DNA from: Rhizobium sp. CCGE 510
GTDB taxonomy: Bacteria; Pseudomonadota; Alphaproteobacteria; Rhizobiales; Rhizobiaceae
Direction of reading: 5' to 3'
Length of the DNA: 64,000 nt
Assembly (NCBI RefSeq): GCF_000292525.1
Contig: NZ_AEYF01000048.1
Location: forward strand, 248,001-312,000
Part shown: in pieces, positions 51,989-60,539 of the stretch
How positions within the stretch are numbered: the stretch's first letter is position 1
How the letters are laid out: each line of letters opens with the position of its first letter
Position numbers and translations under genes: made by a program
The notes under the pieces: generated by a model
Database searches by the model: none
The model's input: the letters and a program-made list of their open reading frames with translations, nothing else
What the model was told of the DNA's origin: nothing

Positions 51989-52945
51989 ATGACCGCCATC
52001 CGTCGTTTTGACGTCAGCGACAGTGCGATTGAAGCAGCAGCCTGGCTAATGCGAAATGGCGAAGTCGTCGCTTTTCCGACAGAGACGGTGTACGGGCTCG
52101 GCGCGGACGCCAGCAACCCGGCTGGGATCGAGCGCATCTATAAAGCCAAGGGACGCCCGCGGCATAACCCCCTAATTGTCCACGTTTCGGACGTGGAAAT
52201 GGCGCGCAGGATGGCACATTTCAATCCGAAGGCAGAGTTGGCTGCTGCCAGCTTTTGGCCGGGACCTCTGACATTGCTCCTGCCAAAGCGGGAAGACTCG
52301 GGGCTCGCAACAGCAGTTACCGCGGGCATGAAAAATGTCGCAATCCGATTTCCGTCGTCAAGCATCGCCCAGCGGCTGATCCGAGCCGTCGGATTTCCGG
52401 TGGCAGCGCCTTCGGCCAATCGCTCCGGGAAGGTCACGTCGACGCGCTTTGCGGAGGTTGCCCGCCAGTTGGAAGGACGAATTTCGGGGATCGTGGAAGA
52501 AGACACATGCGATCATGGCCTTGAATCGACCATTCTGTCTTTGGTCGGCTCTCCGACCATTCTACGCCACGGGTCGGTTACGCGGGAGGCGCTGGAAGCT
52601 TTGCTCGGTCCGATTGACGAGGACAGCGCTCCCCAGAAAGTCTCGGCTCCAGGCCAGCTAAAGAGCCATTATGCTCCCGAAGCTGCAGTTCGGATGAATG
52701 TCGATCGTCCTTCCGGCAACATGGTTTGGGTCGGTTTCGGTCCAGAAAGCGAGGGCTGTCAGTTCACGCTGTCTTCTTCTGGTGACCTTCATGAGGCTGC
52801 CCGCAACCTCTACGCCGTCATGAGTGAGGCCGACGCTTGGGCTGGGCCAAGTGATGTAATCGCATTCGCTCCAATCCCGCTCACTGGCCTTGGATGGGCG
52901 ATCAATGATCGTCTGCGAAGGGCAGCGGCACCGCGCCCGGCTTAG
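51989..52945 (+). CDS. L-threonylcarbamoyladenylate synthase, Sua5/YrdC/YciO type
   Basis: A 318-residue two-domain Sua5-type protein. The YrdC domain shows G-E-V-V-A-F-P-T-E-T-V-Y-G-L-G (about 28-42), K-G-R-P-R-H-N-P-L-I-V-H-V, W-P-G-P-L-T-L and A-P-S-A-N-R-S-G; then a linker with G-Q-L-K-S-H-Y-A-P and a C-terminal Sua5 domain. It makes the threonylcarbamoyl-AMP used for t6A in tRNA. Such a housekeeping gene within a carbohydrate operon is unexpected; it may be an extra copy. AGGAAAAAAG precedes the ATG. Confidence 0.9.
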   Translation: MTAIRRFDVSDSAIEAAAWLMRNGEVVAFPTETVYGLGADASNPAGIERIYKAKGRPRHNPLIVHVSDVEMARRMAHFNPKAELAAASFWPGPLTLLLPKREDSGLATAVTAGMKNVAIRFPSSSIAQRLIRAVGFPVAAPSANRSGKVTSTRFAEVARQLEGRISGIVEEDTCDHGLESTILSLVGSPTILRHGSVTREALEALLGPIDEDSAPQKVSAPGQLKSHYAPEAAVRMNVDRPSGNMVWVGFGPESEGCQFTLSSSGDLHEAARNLYAVMSEADAWAGPSDVIAFAPIPLTGLGWAINDRLRRAAAPRPA

Positions 52946-53009
52946 ACTAACGAGTTTTCAAGCAGTTTGAAATTCTGGTTGCCGCTGCGTAAAAAAGACT
53001 TGCTCGGAT

Positions 53010-53027
53010 AGGTATGACCTTATACCT
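53010..53027. promoter_or_regulatory. operator-like palindrome AGGTAT-N6-ATACCT
   Basis: A perfect 6+6 inverted repeat, part of a slightly longer similarity to the elements at 42435 and 44860. It lies 175 bases before the aldo/keto reductase gene at 53202 and follows the Sua5 gene, so it marks a second promoter of the same putative GntR regulon. Confidence 0.6.
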
Positions 53028-53201
53028 TAGGCCTTGCTGATCGAGGAGTCAGGCTGGAGGTCTATCAAGCATTTCAGGTGTGGTTGGGCGAGGAACGCCA
53101 GCGCGACCTGACGCGCAGCTGGAACACGTTACCCGAATAATGACGGCATGGCCGAGCTCAGATCCTCGCAATGCCTCCCAACGACATCGAAGGATGACCA
53201 C

Positions 53202-54245
53202 ATGACCGAACTCGAAACTAGACCGCTAGGAAAAAGCAAAGTGCGGGTGTCCTCGCTGGGGCTAGGCACTGTGCCGCTCTCTGGCTTCAACGCGGATGTC
53301 TCCTATGACGAATTCGAAGCGACGATCCTCGCCGGCTACGCGGCCGGAATCCGCTACTTCGATTGCGCGCCGATGTACGGCTTTGGCAAGTCGGAGCATT
53401 ATCTTGGCCATGCCCTCAGGGCGAACAAGCTACGCGAAAACGTGGTGGTGAGCACTAAGGTCGGTCGCGTATTGAAGCCCGCCAGCAGGACGAAGAAGCT
53501 TGAGACCGTCTACGGCATCGAGTGGATCGACCCGCTTCCGTTTCTCGACACTTACGACTACACCTACGACGGCGTGATGCGCGCATTCGAAGACAGCCAA
53601 CATCGCCTCGGCCTAGACTATATCGACGTTCTTCTCGTGCATGACGTTGGTCGGGCATGGCACGGCGACCAGAGCGAGTTCTATTGGAATCAGCTGCGGG
53701 CCTCAGGTTACAAAGCCCTGGACGAACTTCGCTCCACCGGAGCCGTCTCGGCCATTGGTCTGGGTGTCAACGAGACCGAGTCTGTCGTTGGTGTCGCCCG
53801 TGAATTTTCGATCGACTGCTCGTTGATCGCGGGCCGCTACACCCTCCTGAACCACGCCCCGCTTGAGGCCGCGTTCGACGAGTTGCTCCAGCGGAACGTC
53901 TCCGTGATCGCCGGCGGGATCTTCAATTCCGGGATCCTGGCAACCGGCGTAAGTGGTCCCGCGGCCACTTACGATTACGGCAAGGTTCCTGCGGCCGTCG
54001 TCGAAAAGGTTAAGGCCATCGAGAGCGTTTGCTTAAGATATGCGGTGAGCTTGCCCGCAGCGGCGATGCAATTCGTCTACGCGCATCCGGCAGTGGCCAC
54101 GCTGGTCATGGGTGCAAAGAGCGCATTCGAAGTCGATCAGAACGTCAAGGCGATCAACGAGACAATACCCACTGCATTTTGGGACGCTTTGACTGAAGCG
54201 AACCTTCTTCCGTCAAATGCTCCGCTGCCGACGGCTGCGCGATAA
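53202..54245 (+). CDS. aldo/keto reductase, L-fucose/D-threo-aldose dehydrogenase-like (paralog)
   Basis: A 347-residue AKR closely related to the product of 48565: G-L-G-T-V-P-L-S-G-F, I-R-Y-F-D-C-A-P-M-Y-G-F-G-K-S-E, V-S-T-K-V-G-R and L-L-V-H-D-V keep the Asp-Tyr-Lys-His tetrad. The ATG at 53202 has GAAGGATGA upstream. The next gene starts within its stop (TAATG). Two related aldose-dehydrogenase-like enzymes in one locus suggest duplicated steps or a C1 oxidation of two sugars. Confidence 0.88.
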   Translation: MTELETRPLGKSKVRVSSLGLGTVPLSGFNADVSYDEFEATILAGYAAGIRYFDCAPMYGFGKSEHYLGHALRANKLRENVVVSTKVGRVLKPASRTKKLETVYGIEWIDPLPFLDTYDYTYDGVMRAFEDSQHRLGLDYIDVLLVHDVGRAWHGDQSEFYWNQLRASGYKALDELRSTGAVSAIGLGVNETESVVGVAREFSIDCSLIAGRYTLLNHAPLEAAFDELLQRNVSVIAGGIFNSGILATGVSGPAATYDYGKVPAAVVEKVKAIESVCLRYAVSLPAAAMQFVYAHPAVATLVMGAKSAFEVDQNVKAINETIPTAFWDALTEANLLPSNAPLPTAAR

Positions 54246-54748
54246 TGGCCAGCGGAGGCACCGTTTTCGGCGGCTTCCGCTGTGAAGCGCTCGTGGGCTC
54301 GGGGTCATCGCCGGAGGCTCGCGCATGCCTCAAGGCGCTCGTCAGGACATATGGCGAGCTCCTCGCGATCTACTCCTTCATGCATATGGCATTGAAGGAG
54401 AAGAGCATGCGCCTCTTGATTGGCGAACTCGCCGATCGCGCCACAGAGATAAAGCGATCCGTCCGCTCCTCGCCTGCGGGCTCACCCGGTCTCGCGGGGC
54501 AGGGCCACGCACTCTCCCATCTTGGACGGGCAGATCGCCTGCTTGTCGAGGCGGAGGAGCACCTGCAGCGCGGTGTCCTGGTTTCAGATGCACCCCTGCT
54601 GGGGCTGCTTTCAAATGCGGCGATCGAGCTGAAACGATCAGCCGCCATCTTAGGCACGACGACCTTCGACACGACAGCATGCTGTGGAGGGTCCCTACTT
54701 GGACATGGGGAGGAAGACCATGGGAGCGCATTCGATCTGGGTGCTTGA
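54245..54748 (+). CDS. hypothetical protein
   Basis: A 167-residue, mainly helical protein of unknown family. Features: R-A-C-L-K-A-L-V-R-T-Y-G-E-L-L-A-I-Y-S-F-M-H, D-R-A-T-E-I-K-R-S, and two cysteines (C-C-G-G) near the C terminus. The ATG overlaps the preceding stop (TAATG) and its end overlaps the MBL gene by 29 bases, so it sits in a coupled operon. I cannot assign a function; the open frame could extend past the true end. Confidence 0.5.
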   Translation: MASGGTVFGGFRCEALVGSGSSPEARACLKALVRTYGELLAIYSFMHMALKEKSMRLLIGELADRATEIKRSVRSSPAGSPGLAGQGHALSHLGRADRLLVEAEEHLQRGVLVSDAPLLGLLSNAAIELKRSAAILGTTTFDTTACCGGSLLGHGEEDHGSAFDLGA

Positions 54749-55586
54749 ATACTCGCGAAGCCCGGTGCACCCGGTCAGCGGGGTTTTTTACGGCGCCCAC
54801 AATCAGGGCACGATGAATCTGCCGTTCGCATACATTCTCATCAAGACAGGAGATGCAGTCGTTCTGGTCGATGCCGGTCACGACGCCGCCGATTTCGGAG
54901 GCCAGATCGCCAATTCAATCGGTGTCACAGGTTGGACGCCTCCGGACCTTGTTCTGGGCGAATGCGGGATCAGGCCCCAGGACGTCACGCATGTCATCCT
55001 CACGCACGCGCACTTCGATCACATCGGCGGCCTGAAGTTCTTCCCAAATGCGAAAATTTTCATTCAGAAAAAAGAACTGGAATCCTGGATGTGGATTCTG
55101 ACAAAGGGCCGTCGCTTTCGTTCGTTGCAGGCCGGACTGAATCCGGCCGATATCCTCTACCTGACACAGGCGAATATCGAAGGCCGGCTGAAACTGGTGG
55201 AGGGAGAGCGGGAGAACCTGGTGCCAGGCGTTCATGTCTATCCGGCATTCGACACCCACACCGCAGGATCGCAATATGTGGTGGTGGAGACCGCCGGTGG
55301 AGACGGCAAATTTGTCCTGTCCGGCGACGTCATCTACACCTACAGCAACCTCACGGGTGGGGACGCCAACGATCCCTGCTTCGTGCCGCCGGGCCTGGCC
55401 AATGGCAGCCAGACACGCTTGATCGAGTCCGCCGAGGAGATGCTCAAAATCGTCGGTATGGACGAACGACGAATCGTTCCCATGCACGAGGAGCAGCTCT
55501 CAAAAATCTATCCGTCGCGCCAGACAGACCGCCAGCTCATGCTCGTCGAGATTTGTTTGGCCGACGGAGACGTATCAAGAGTTTGA
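54720..55586 (+). CDS. metallo-beta-lactamase-fold hydrolase, lactonase-like
   Basis: A 288-residue MBL-fold protein of the N-acyl-homoserine-lactonase-like branch. H-A-H-F-D-H (about 95-100) is the HxHxDH zinc motif; further ligands fit F-D-T-H-T-A-G, V-L-S-G-D-V and P-M-H-E near the end. Such enzymes hydrolyse lactones or esters. In a locus with aldose-1-dehydrogenase-type AKRs, opening a sugar lactone is the natural role (inference). ATG 54720 has GGGGAGGA 7 bases upstream; ATG 54705 is an alternative. Confidence 0.85.
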   Translation: MGAHSIWVLEYSRSPVHPVSGVFYGAHNQGTMNLPFAYILIKTGDAVVLVDAGHDAADFGGQIANSIGVTGWTPPDLVLGECGIRPQDVTHVILTHAHFDHIGGLKFFPNAKIFIQKKELESWMWILTKGRRFRSLQAGLNPADILYLTQANIEGRLKLVEGERENLVPGVHVYPAFDTHTAGSQYVVVETAGGDGKFVLSGDVIYTYSNLTGGDANDPCFVPPGLANGSQTRLIESAEEMLKIVGMDERRIVPMHEEQLSKIYPSRQTDRQLMLVEICLADGDVSRV

Positions 55587-55660
55587 TGAACTCCGAGTAT
55601 CGCGAACGCCAAAGCATCGTTCACAATCGTCCTCCCAAGGCGATACGCAGAGAAAAGGCC

Positions 55661-55858
55661 GGATGTCAGTGACCCGGCCTTTTCCAAGCACCTTGCCCTG
55701 CGCGGTGATCTGCCCAGTGAAGAAACCCTATATTCGCGCCCGCTTTGATGACGGCCCGGTAGCCCGCGATATTTGCCATGGAGGACAAGGCCTCCATCTT
55801 CTTTGCGCGGCTGACGCGCGGGACCATCTCCATGGCGATGACATTTGCGCTTGAACCA
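55661..55858 (-). pseudogene. internal fragment of NAD(P) transhydrogenase alpha subunit (pntA)
   Basis: The minus strand reads N-V-I-A-M-E-M-V-P-R-V-S-R-A-K-K-M-E-A-L, S-S-M-A-N-I-A-G-Y-R-A-V-I, then after a frame change F-F-T-G-Q-I-T-A-Q-G-K-V. These match the N-terminal domain of PntA. Both ends are missing and the frame is broken, so it is a relic between the MBL gene and the DeoR remnant. Confidence 0.7.
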
Positions 55859-56071
55859 CCGTTTCGTTAGAAAATGAGCGCTTTCGGCCATGCATGGAGC
55901 GGTGGAATCGCGCCATCATACGTCTTAACGTGTCCCATTATGCCAGCAGCGCGTTAGCGTTGTCGAATAGAACAACACAAACTAACGAAAAATGATGTTT
56001 GTATGTGATTTTATACGGTGCGGACCTTGATGTTAGAAGGTCGGTTGCAGTGCGCGCCGGAGGATTAGAAT

Positions 56072-56500
56072 ATGAAGAGAGATGATCGGAGGCAGTCCAC
56101 TATGGACCTGTTGGTCGCGCAGAGGGTCGTGGATCTGGACGAGCTATCCGATCGGTTCGCATATCCAAGATGACCAACCACCAGGATCTGGATGATCTTG
56201 AGCAGGCAGGGATGCTTCGCAAGGTCCGTGGCGGGGCAACGATCGAGGCAGGAGGCCATTTCGAAAGCGATTTTCGGTTTCGCCAGCAGCAGGAGGGCGA
56301 GGCCATGCGCCGGATGGCCGAGGCCGCCCTTGAACTCGTCGAGCCGGGCATGACGGTGATGGTCAACGACGGATCTATGGCGTCGGCGCTCGAGGAATTG
56401 CTGCCACAGAAGAGGCCGCTGACTGGAACAGGCCAAGAGATCGATCGTGCTGTCCAAAGCTTCCCGTTTAGATCTCTCATGCATCGGGTCTTCTTAAATC
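56072..56500 (+). pseudogene. DeoR-family regulator, frameshifted and truncated
   Basis: Begins K-R-D-D-R-R-Q-S-T-M-D-L-L-V-A with AGGA upstream, the DeoR helix-turn-helix start, through V-V-D-L-D-E-L-S-D-R-F. The frame is then lost near 56160; it continues V-S-K-M-T-N-H-Q-D-L-D-D-L-E-Q-A-G, V-R-G-G-A-T, and D-G-S-M-A-S-A-L-E up to about 56420. The effector-binding remainder is missing or replaced. A short stretch after it (A-K-R-S-I-V-L) may be a piece of the C terminus. 56501-56611 shows nothing recognisable. Confidence 0.7.
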
Positions 56501-56611
56501 GCAGGCGGAAATCCTACCTACGCGATGCGCGGAAGGCGGCACCTATCCCGAATCTCAAGCTGGGCTCACCAATGGGGGAGCCCTTCCACAATCTTCTCCT
56601 ATGGACGTCTC

Positions 56612-57313
56612 TTATGGACGTCCAACGCGATATCTCAGATGCACGGAGCCGAGGCCAGCGGCTTCGGCGCTGATAAACGTGAGCCTCGCCCTGCCGGCAA
56701 GCCCATCCTCGCCGCCCTCGAATATGGCCGGTGTATTCGACTTGCCTCCGATCGCAGGGAAGATGACCAGGCTGACCTCGTCAACAAGACCCGTATTCAA
56801 GAAATTGCCATTGGTTTGCGCCCCGCCTTCCAGCATCAAGCGCTTCACAGCGAACTCGGTTCCGAGAACGTCGAGCGCGTTTTTCAGATCGACGCCATCT
56901 TTCTCGGATACGATATAGGAAACGCCAGCCTGGGTGAGGCCCGCCAGGTAAGCAACATCCACGTCAGATCCTGTCAGGACGACAAGGTGAGCTCCCTCAA
57001 TGTCGTTCTTGTCCCAGCGTAGCCGACCGTCCTTATCCACGATGACAGCGAACTCGCCGGCGTCCGGGTTGGCGATATGGATCGGTCGCGCGGCTGTGCC
57101 GGTTGCTTGATAGGGGCGGTCGACGGCGTCCGCGAACTCTTCTCCCGTCGCTCTTCCCGAAAGCCAGGCGTCGGCGCCGATCTTCTCATGCAGGCCGTCA
57201 TAGATCTTCACGAGCTCATCGACCGAATGGCCGGTTGCCTCGGCCCAATCATTGACGATCAATCGGCCATCAAGCGGCGACATCATGTGACAGATTACAT
57301 AGGGTCTGGGCAT
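56612..57313 (-). CDS. RibD/DHFR-like reductase
   Basis: A 233-residue protein with the RibD C-terminal reductase fold: P-L-D-G-R-L near the start, W-L-S-G-R-A-T (about 51-57), a Leu/Val-rich Rossmann part, V-K-R-L-M-L-E-G-G-A-Q-T-N-G-N-F (NADPH-binding) and L-V-D-E-V-S-L-V-I-F-P. Similar proteins reduce pyrimidine intermediates in riboflavin synthesis or unknown carbonyls. It is larger than the 22824 paralog. It is convergent to the DeoR relic and downstream of the SDR gene. Confidence 0.85.
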   Translation of the reverse strand: MPRPYVICHMMSPLDGRLIVNDWAEATGHSVDELVKIYDGLHEKIGADAWLSGRATGEEFADAVDRPYQATGTAARPIHIANPDAGEFAVIVDKDGRLRWDKNDIEGAHLVVLTGSDVDVAYLAGLTQAGVSYIVSEKDGVDLKNALDVLGTEFAVKRLMLEGGAQTNGNFLNTGLVDEVSLVIFPAIGGKSNTPAIFEGGEDGLAGRARLTFISAEAAGLGSVHLRYRVGRP

Positions 57314-57344
57314 TGGATTACTCTCCTCTACAAACAGTCCACCG

Positions 57345-58196
57345 TCAGTGGCCTGTCTTCAACCAGGCTGCGAATTTATCCATCCAGTCGGGGTGCCAGC
57401 GTGAAAGCGCCGGCCGGTTCAGGATCATGTCATCGGCCGCCCAGCGGATCCGTCTGGCGTCTATCGCAGACGTAACCGCGTTATCAGGACAGATGATGTA
57501 AAAGTCCTCGTCGAGCAGACGGGCCAGGAAGTATTCCACCAGCTGCTCGGCGGTCCATGCCTCATCGGGCTTGGCAGCGCCCTGTGGCTTGAGTGCGATG
57601 TTCATGGGTGTCCACGTGTAGCCAGGGACGAGGAGATGAGCCGATACACGACCTCCCGTCTCCTTCAAAAGCTCGTGTGACAGCTGTTCGGTCAGCACCT
57701 TGACAGCTGCCTTTGCCACCGAATAGGCGGCATTGCCTGGAGGAGTTGTAATTCCTTCCTTGGAGCCGAGGTTGACGACCGCCGATGGTCGGGCTGTGTT
57801 GATCATGTAGGGCACGAAGACGTGCTGTGCGGCTAGAACACCTCCGAAGTTTACATCGATCTGGCGTCGCCACTTTGCAGGATCATCCCAGGGGCCGGCT
57901 CCTTGCGTAATGCCCGCGTTGTTTACAAGGATGGCCACGTCGCCAAACCGAGAGGCTGTTTCGTCCTGCAACCTCGCCAGTGCGGATATGTCCGAGACGT
58001 CGCCGCTCACAACCAGAGTGTCGGTATCGAGTGACGAGGTAACATCCTCAAGTGCGTCGGTGTCGAGATCCAACAATGCGAGCTTCATGCCGCGGGCCGC
58101 GAGAGCCCTCGCGATTGCCAAGCCGATGCCCTTCGCTGCTCCCGTGATGACCGCAACGCGGCCAGGAGCAACGATGCTGTTCATTCTCTCGCTCAT
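57345..58196 (-). CDS. SDR family oxidoreductase
   Basis: A 283-residue SDR. T-G-A-A-K-G-I-G, L-L-D-L-D (Asp, NAD preference), N-N-A-G-I-T, S-K-E-G (replacing the usual S-S), and catalytic Y-S-V-A-K. The C-terminal extension (W-H-P-D-W-M-D-K-F-A-A-W-L) is longer than in most classical SDRs. ATG 58196 or 58184 possible. A 37-base piece of it (57557-57593) recurs near 58462, see that entry. It precedes the RibD-type gene on the same strand by 31 bases. Confidence 0.85.
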   Translation of the reverse strand: MSERMNSIVAPGRVAVITGAAKGIGLAIARALAARGMKLALLDLDTDALEDVTSSLDTDTLVVSGDVSDISALARLQDETASRFGDVAILVNNAGITQGAGPWDDPAKWRRQIDVNFGGVLAAQHVFVPYMINTARPSAVVNLGSKEGITTPPGNAAYSVAKAAVKVLTEQLSHELLKETGGRVSAHLLVPGYTWTPMNIALKPQGAAKPDEAWTAEQLVEYFLARLLDEDFYIICPDNAVTSAIDARRIRWAADDMILNRPALSRWHPDWMDKFAAWLKTGH

Positions 58197-58461
58197 CTTT
58201 GTCTTTCCCGTCATTGGAGTCACCGCTGGAAGGTGAGCCGGACACGCCGTCGCGGTGGATTTTCTCGGCCGACAGCACCAGCGCAAGAAGTGCATCAGCG
58301 ATACACGGGCGCGCTTGGTGGTAGTCGGACCATATCTGCTGGCTGCGAACGACAGCTCAGTCCCCAAACAACATAGGGCGCACCGCCTGCCACTTGAAGT
58401 GAGCTGGATCGCACGCACCGATGAGCCGTGTTCACTCTCGGGTGCCTTCGTGACGTAGGGA

Positions 58462-58498
58462 ATGCCTCGTCGGGCTTGGCAGCGCCCTGCGGCTTGAG
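58462..58498 (-). repeat. short duplicate of the SDR coding sequence
   Basis: 37 bases match 57557-57593 with two changes, in the same orientation. In the SDR gene this stretch encodes L-K-P-Q-G-A-A-K-P-D-E-A. Neighbouring sequence (58200-58650) holds no clear gene, so this looks like the remnant of a duplicated or recombined SDR. Confidence 0.5.
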
Positions 58499-58651
58499 AG
58501 GTAAGGCACTCCTGGTCTCTGCCAGATCGGTGGATGATTTTCACTCACCGCCCCGATCGATTTTGCTCATGTAACCAATCGGCTCCACGGGCATTTGGTC
58601 ACCAGCGCCTCGAGGCGATCGTGGTGCTGACAAAACCAAAGGAGTGAAATC

Positions 58652-59434
58652 ATGACAGGGAATAAACCACTCGCAATGGTCACGGGCGGCTCATCTGGAA
58701 TAGGCTTCGAGCTTGCCAAACAATTCGCCAAGAACGGATTCGACGTCGCCATTTCAGGCTCAAGCGACAAGGTAAACGAGGCCGCCGATGCGCTACGAAG
58801 CCTTGATGCCGAAGCATATCCGTTCAAAGCGGATGCCTCGACATACGATGGCGTCGAGGGGTTCTGGACCTTCACGCAGGGGCTGGGGCGCCCCTTGGAA
58901 GCCGCGGCTCTGAACGTCGGTATTGGAATTGGCGGCGCCTTCGTCGATAACGATCTCGAGGATGAGCTTCGCCTGCTTGCGATCAATGTGACCGGGACCG
59001 TCCATATGGCCAAACGCGTCGTCCAACATATGGTCAAGAACGGCCGTGGCAGGATCCTCATCACCTCCTCGGTTTCGGCGACCCTGCCCACGCCATACGA
59101 AACCGTTTACGGCCCGTCGAAGGCATTTGGTTATATGTTCGCGGAATCTCTGCGCGAGGAGTTGCGCTCGACCGGGGTCACGGTGACGGCACTCCTTCCG
59201 GGCGCCACCAATAGCGACTTCCACGCGAACGCTGGAATGGGCGGTACGAAGCTCGGTGGCCAACAGAAAAACGACAAGACGCTCGTCGCGAAGCAGGGGT
59301 TCGAGGCTCTCATGAACGACATCGACCATGTCGTCGGCGGAGACCAGGAAACCAAGCGGCAGGTGTTGGAAAACCGGACAACCCCCGAGCCTGTCAAAGC
59401 CGCCCGGCAAGCCGAACTGACCCAACCGCAGTGA
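58652..59434 (+). CDS. SDR family NAD(P)-dependent oxidoreductase
   Basis: A 260-residue SDR. T-G-G-S-S-G-I-G (about 11-18), A-L-N-V-G-I-G in place of N-N-A-G, S-S-V-S-A, and catalytic Y-G-P-S-K. The N-V-G change from N-A-G is uncommon. AAGGAG lies before the ATG. Followed by a second SDR 12 bases later, so likely one operon with the gene at 59446. Substrate unknown. Confidence 0.85.
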   Translation: MTGNKPLAMVTGGSSGIGFELAKQFAKNGFDVAISGSSDKVNEAADALRSLDAEAYPFKADASTYDGVEGFWTFTQGLGRPLEAAALNVGIGIGGAFVDNDLEDELRLLAINVTGTVHMAKRVVQHMVKNGRGRILITSSVSATLPTPYETVYGPSKAFGYMFAESLREELRSTGVTVTALLPGATNSDFHANAGMGGTKLGGQQKNDKTLVAKQGFEALMNDIDHVVGGDQETKRQVLENRTTPEPVKAARQAELTQPQ

Positions 59435-59445
59435 AGGAGCACGTC

Positions 59446-60189
59446 ATGTCACATGTGAAAGACAAGGTCGCCATCGTCACAGGAGCTTCCTCGGGCATTG
59501 GAGCAGCGACCGCCAGAGGATTGGCGGAAAAAGGTGCGCGCGTCGTCCTTGCCGGCCGCAATCAGAAACGCCTCAGTCAGATTGTCGAAGAAATAGCCGA
59601 CTCGGGAGGTGTTGCCAGCTACCAGGTTGCCGATGCGACGGACTTTGAAAGCACCAAGACGCTCGTCGCGTTCGCCACAACGACGTACAGCCCGGTGGAT
59701 ATATTGGTCAACAATGCCGGCCTCATGCTCTTTTCCTATTGGAAGGATGCCGCCGTCGGCGATTGGAACAAGATGATCGATACCAATCTGCGTGGCTATC
59801 TGCATGCGATCGCCGCCGTGCTGCCGTCGATGTTGGAGCGCCGGTCCGGCCGCATCCTGAATATGAGCTCTATCGCCGGCGTTCATGTCGGCGAGGCGGC
59901 TGGTGTTTACGGAGCCACGAAGTTCTTCATACGCGGTATCACCGAAAGCCTCAGAAAGGAGGTGGGCGTGGGAAGCGGGATCCAGGTATCTCTGATCAGC
60001 CCTGGCGTGATCGATACCGGTTGGGCCGACAAGGTTCATGACGACACGGGCAGAAAGATCGCCGGAGAACTCAACAAGCAGGGTATTCCGCCGTCGTCGG
60101 TGGCGGAGGCTGTGGTCTATGCACTTGATCAGCCCCCGGAGATCACGATCAACGACATTGTCGTCCATCCAACCCGGCAGGACTGGTAG
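59446..60189 (+). CDS. SDR family oxidoreductase, YdfG-like
   Basis: A 247-residue SDR: T-G-A-S-S-G-I-G (about 13-20), A-G-R-N (Arg, NADP preference), N-N-A-G-L-M, M-S-S-I-A-G and Y-G-A-T-K. The ATG at 59446 has AAGGAG 7 bases upstream, which decides the start over the earlier GTG. The end P-E-I-T-I-N-D-I-V-V-H-P-T-R-Q is typical of NADP-dependent serine/3-hydroxyacid dehydrogenases of the YdfG group. Confidence 0.88.
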   Translation: MSHVKDKVAIVTGASSGIGAATARGLAEKGARVVLAGRNQKRLSQIVEEIADSGGVASYQVADATDFESTKTLVAFATTTYSPVDILVNNAGLMLFSYWKDAAVGDWNKMIDTNLRGYLHAIAAVLPSMLERRSGRILNMSSIAGVHVGEAAGVYGATKFFIRGITESLRKEVGVGSGIQVSLISPGVIDTGWADKVHDDTGRKIAGELNKQGIPPSSVAEAVVYALDQPPEITINDIVVHPTRQDW

Positions 60190-60539
60190 CCGGCGCTTTC
60201 AAAAGCTCAGAACTTGAACCTCCGGGACTGTCAGACCGCCCGCGCGGAGGTGGTATCCGTTCCAACCGGTGCCGTCTTTCGTGGCTGTGGACACGAAGAT
60301 CTTCATTGCATGACCATCTAATCCCGGAGGTTCTCGTTTTTCAGCGACCGGGCCATCGCCGCCGTCCTTCCCAGGATCCAACATGGATCAGCTAAGGTCA
60401 AATTTTTGACTGCTTCCTCGCCCATCACATACCAAAGACAGGGACAGTTGAATAAGAATTGAAGATGCCAGCCGCCTGAAGCAAGGTCGGCGTCGGCAAG
60501 GACGATCTTTTTCAGTACAAGTGCGAGTATCCATCACTC
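60190..60539. other. gene-free stretch upstream of the LysR gene
   Basis: 350 bases without a supported gene. No clear terminator or operator can be identified; the last part should hold the promoter of the LysR gene. Confidence 0.3.

Noticed and set aside
58255..58458. 67-codon plus-strand open frame in the gap before the SDR at 58652
   Set aside because: No family match, no ribosome site and no neighbour context; probably chance.
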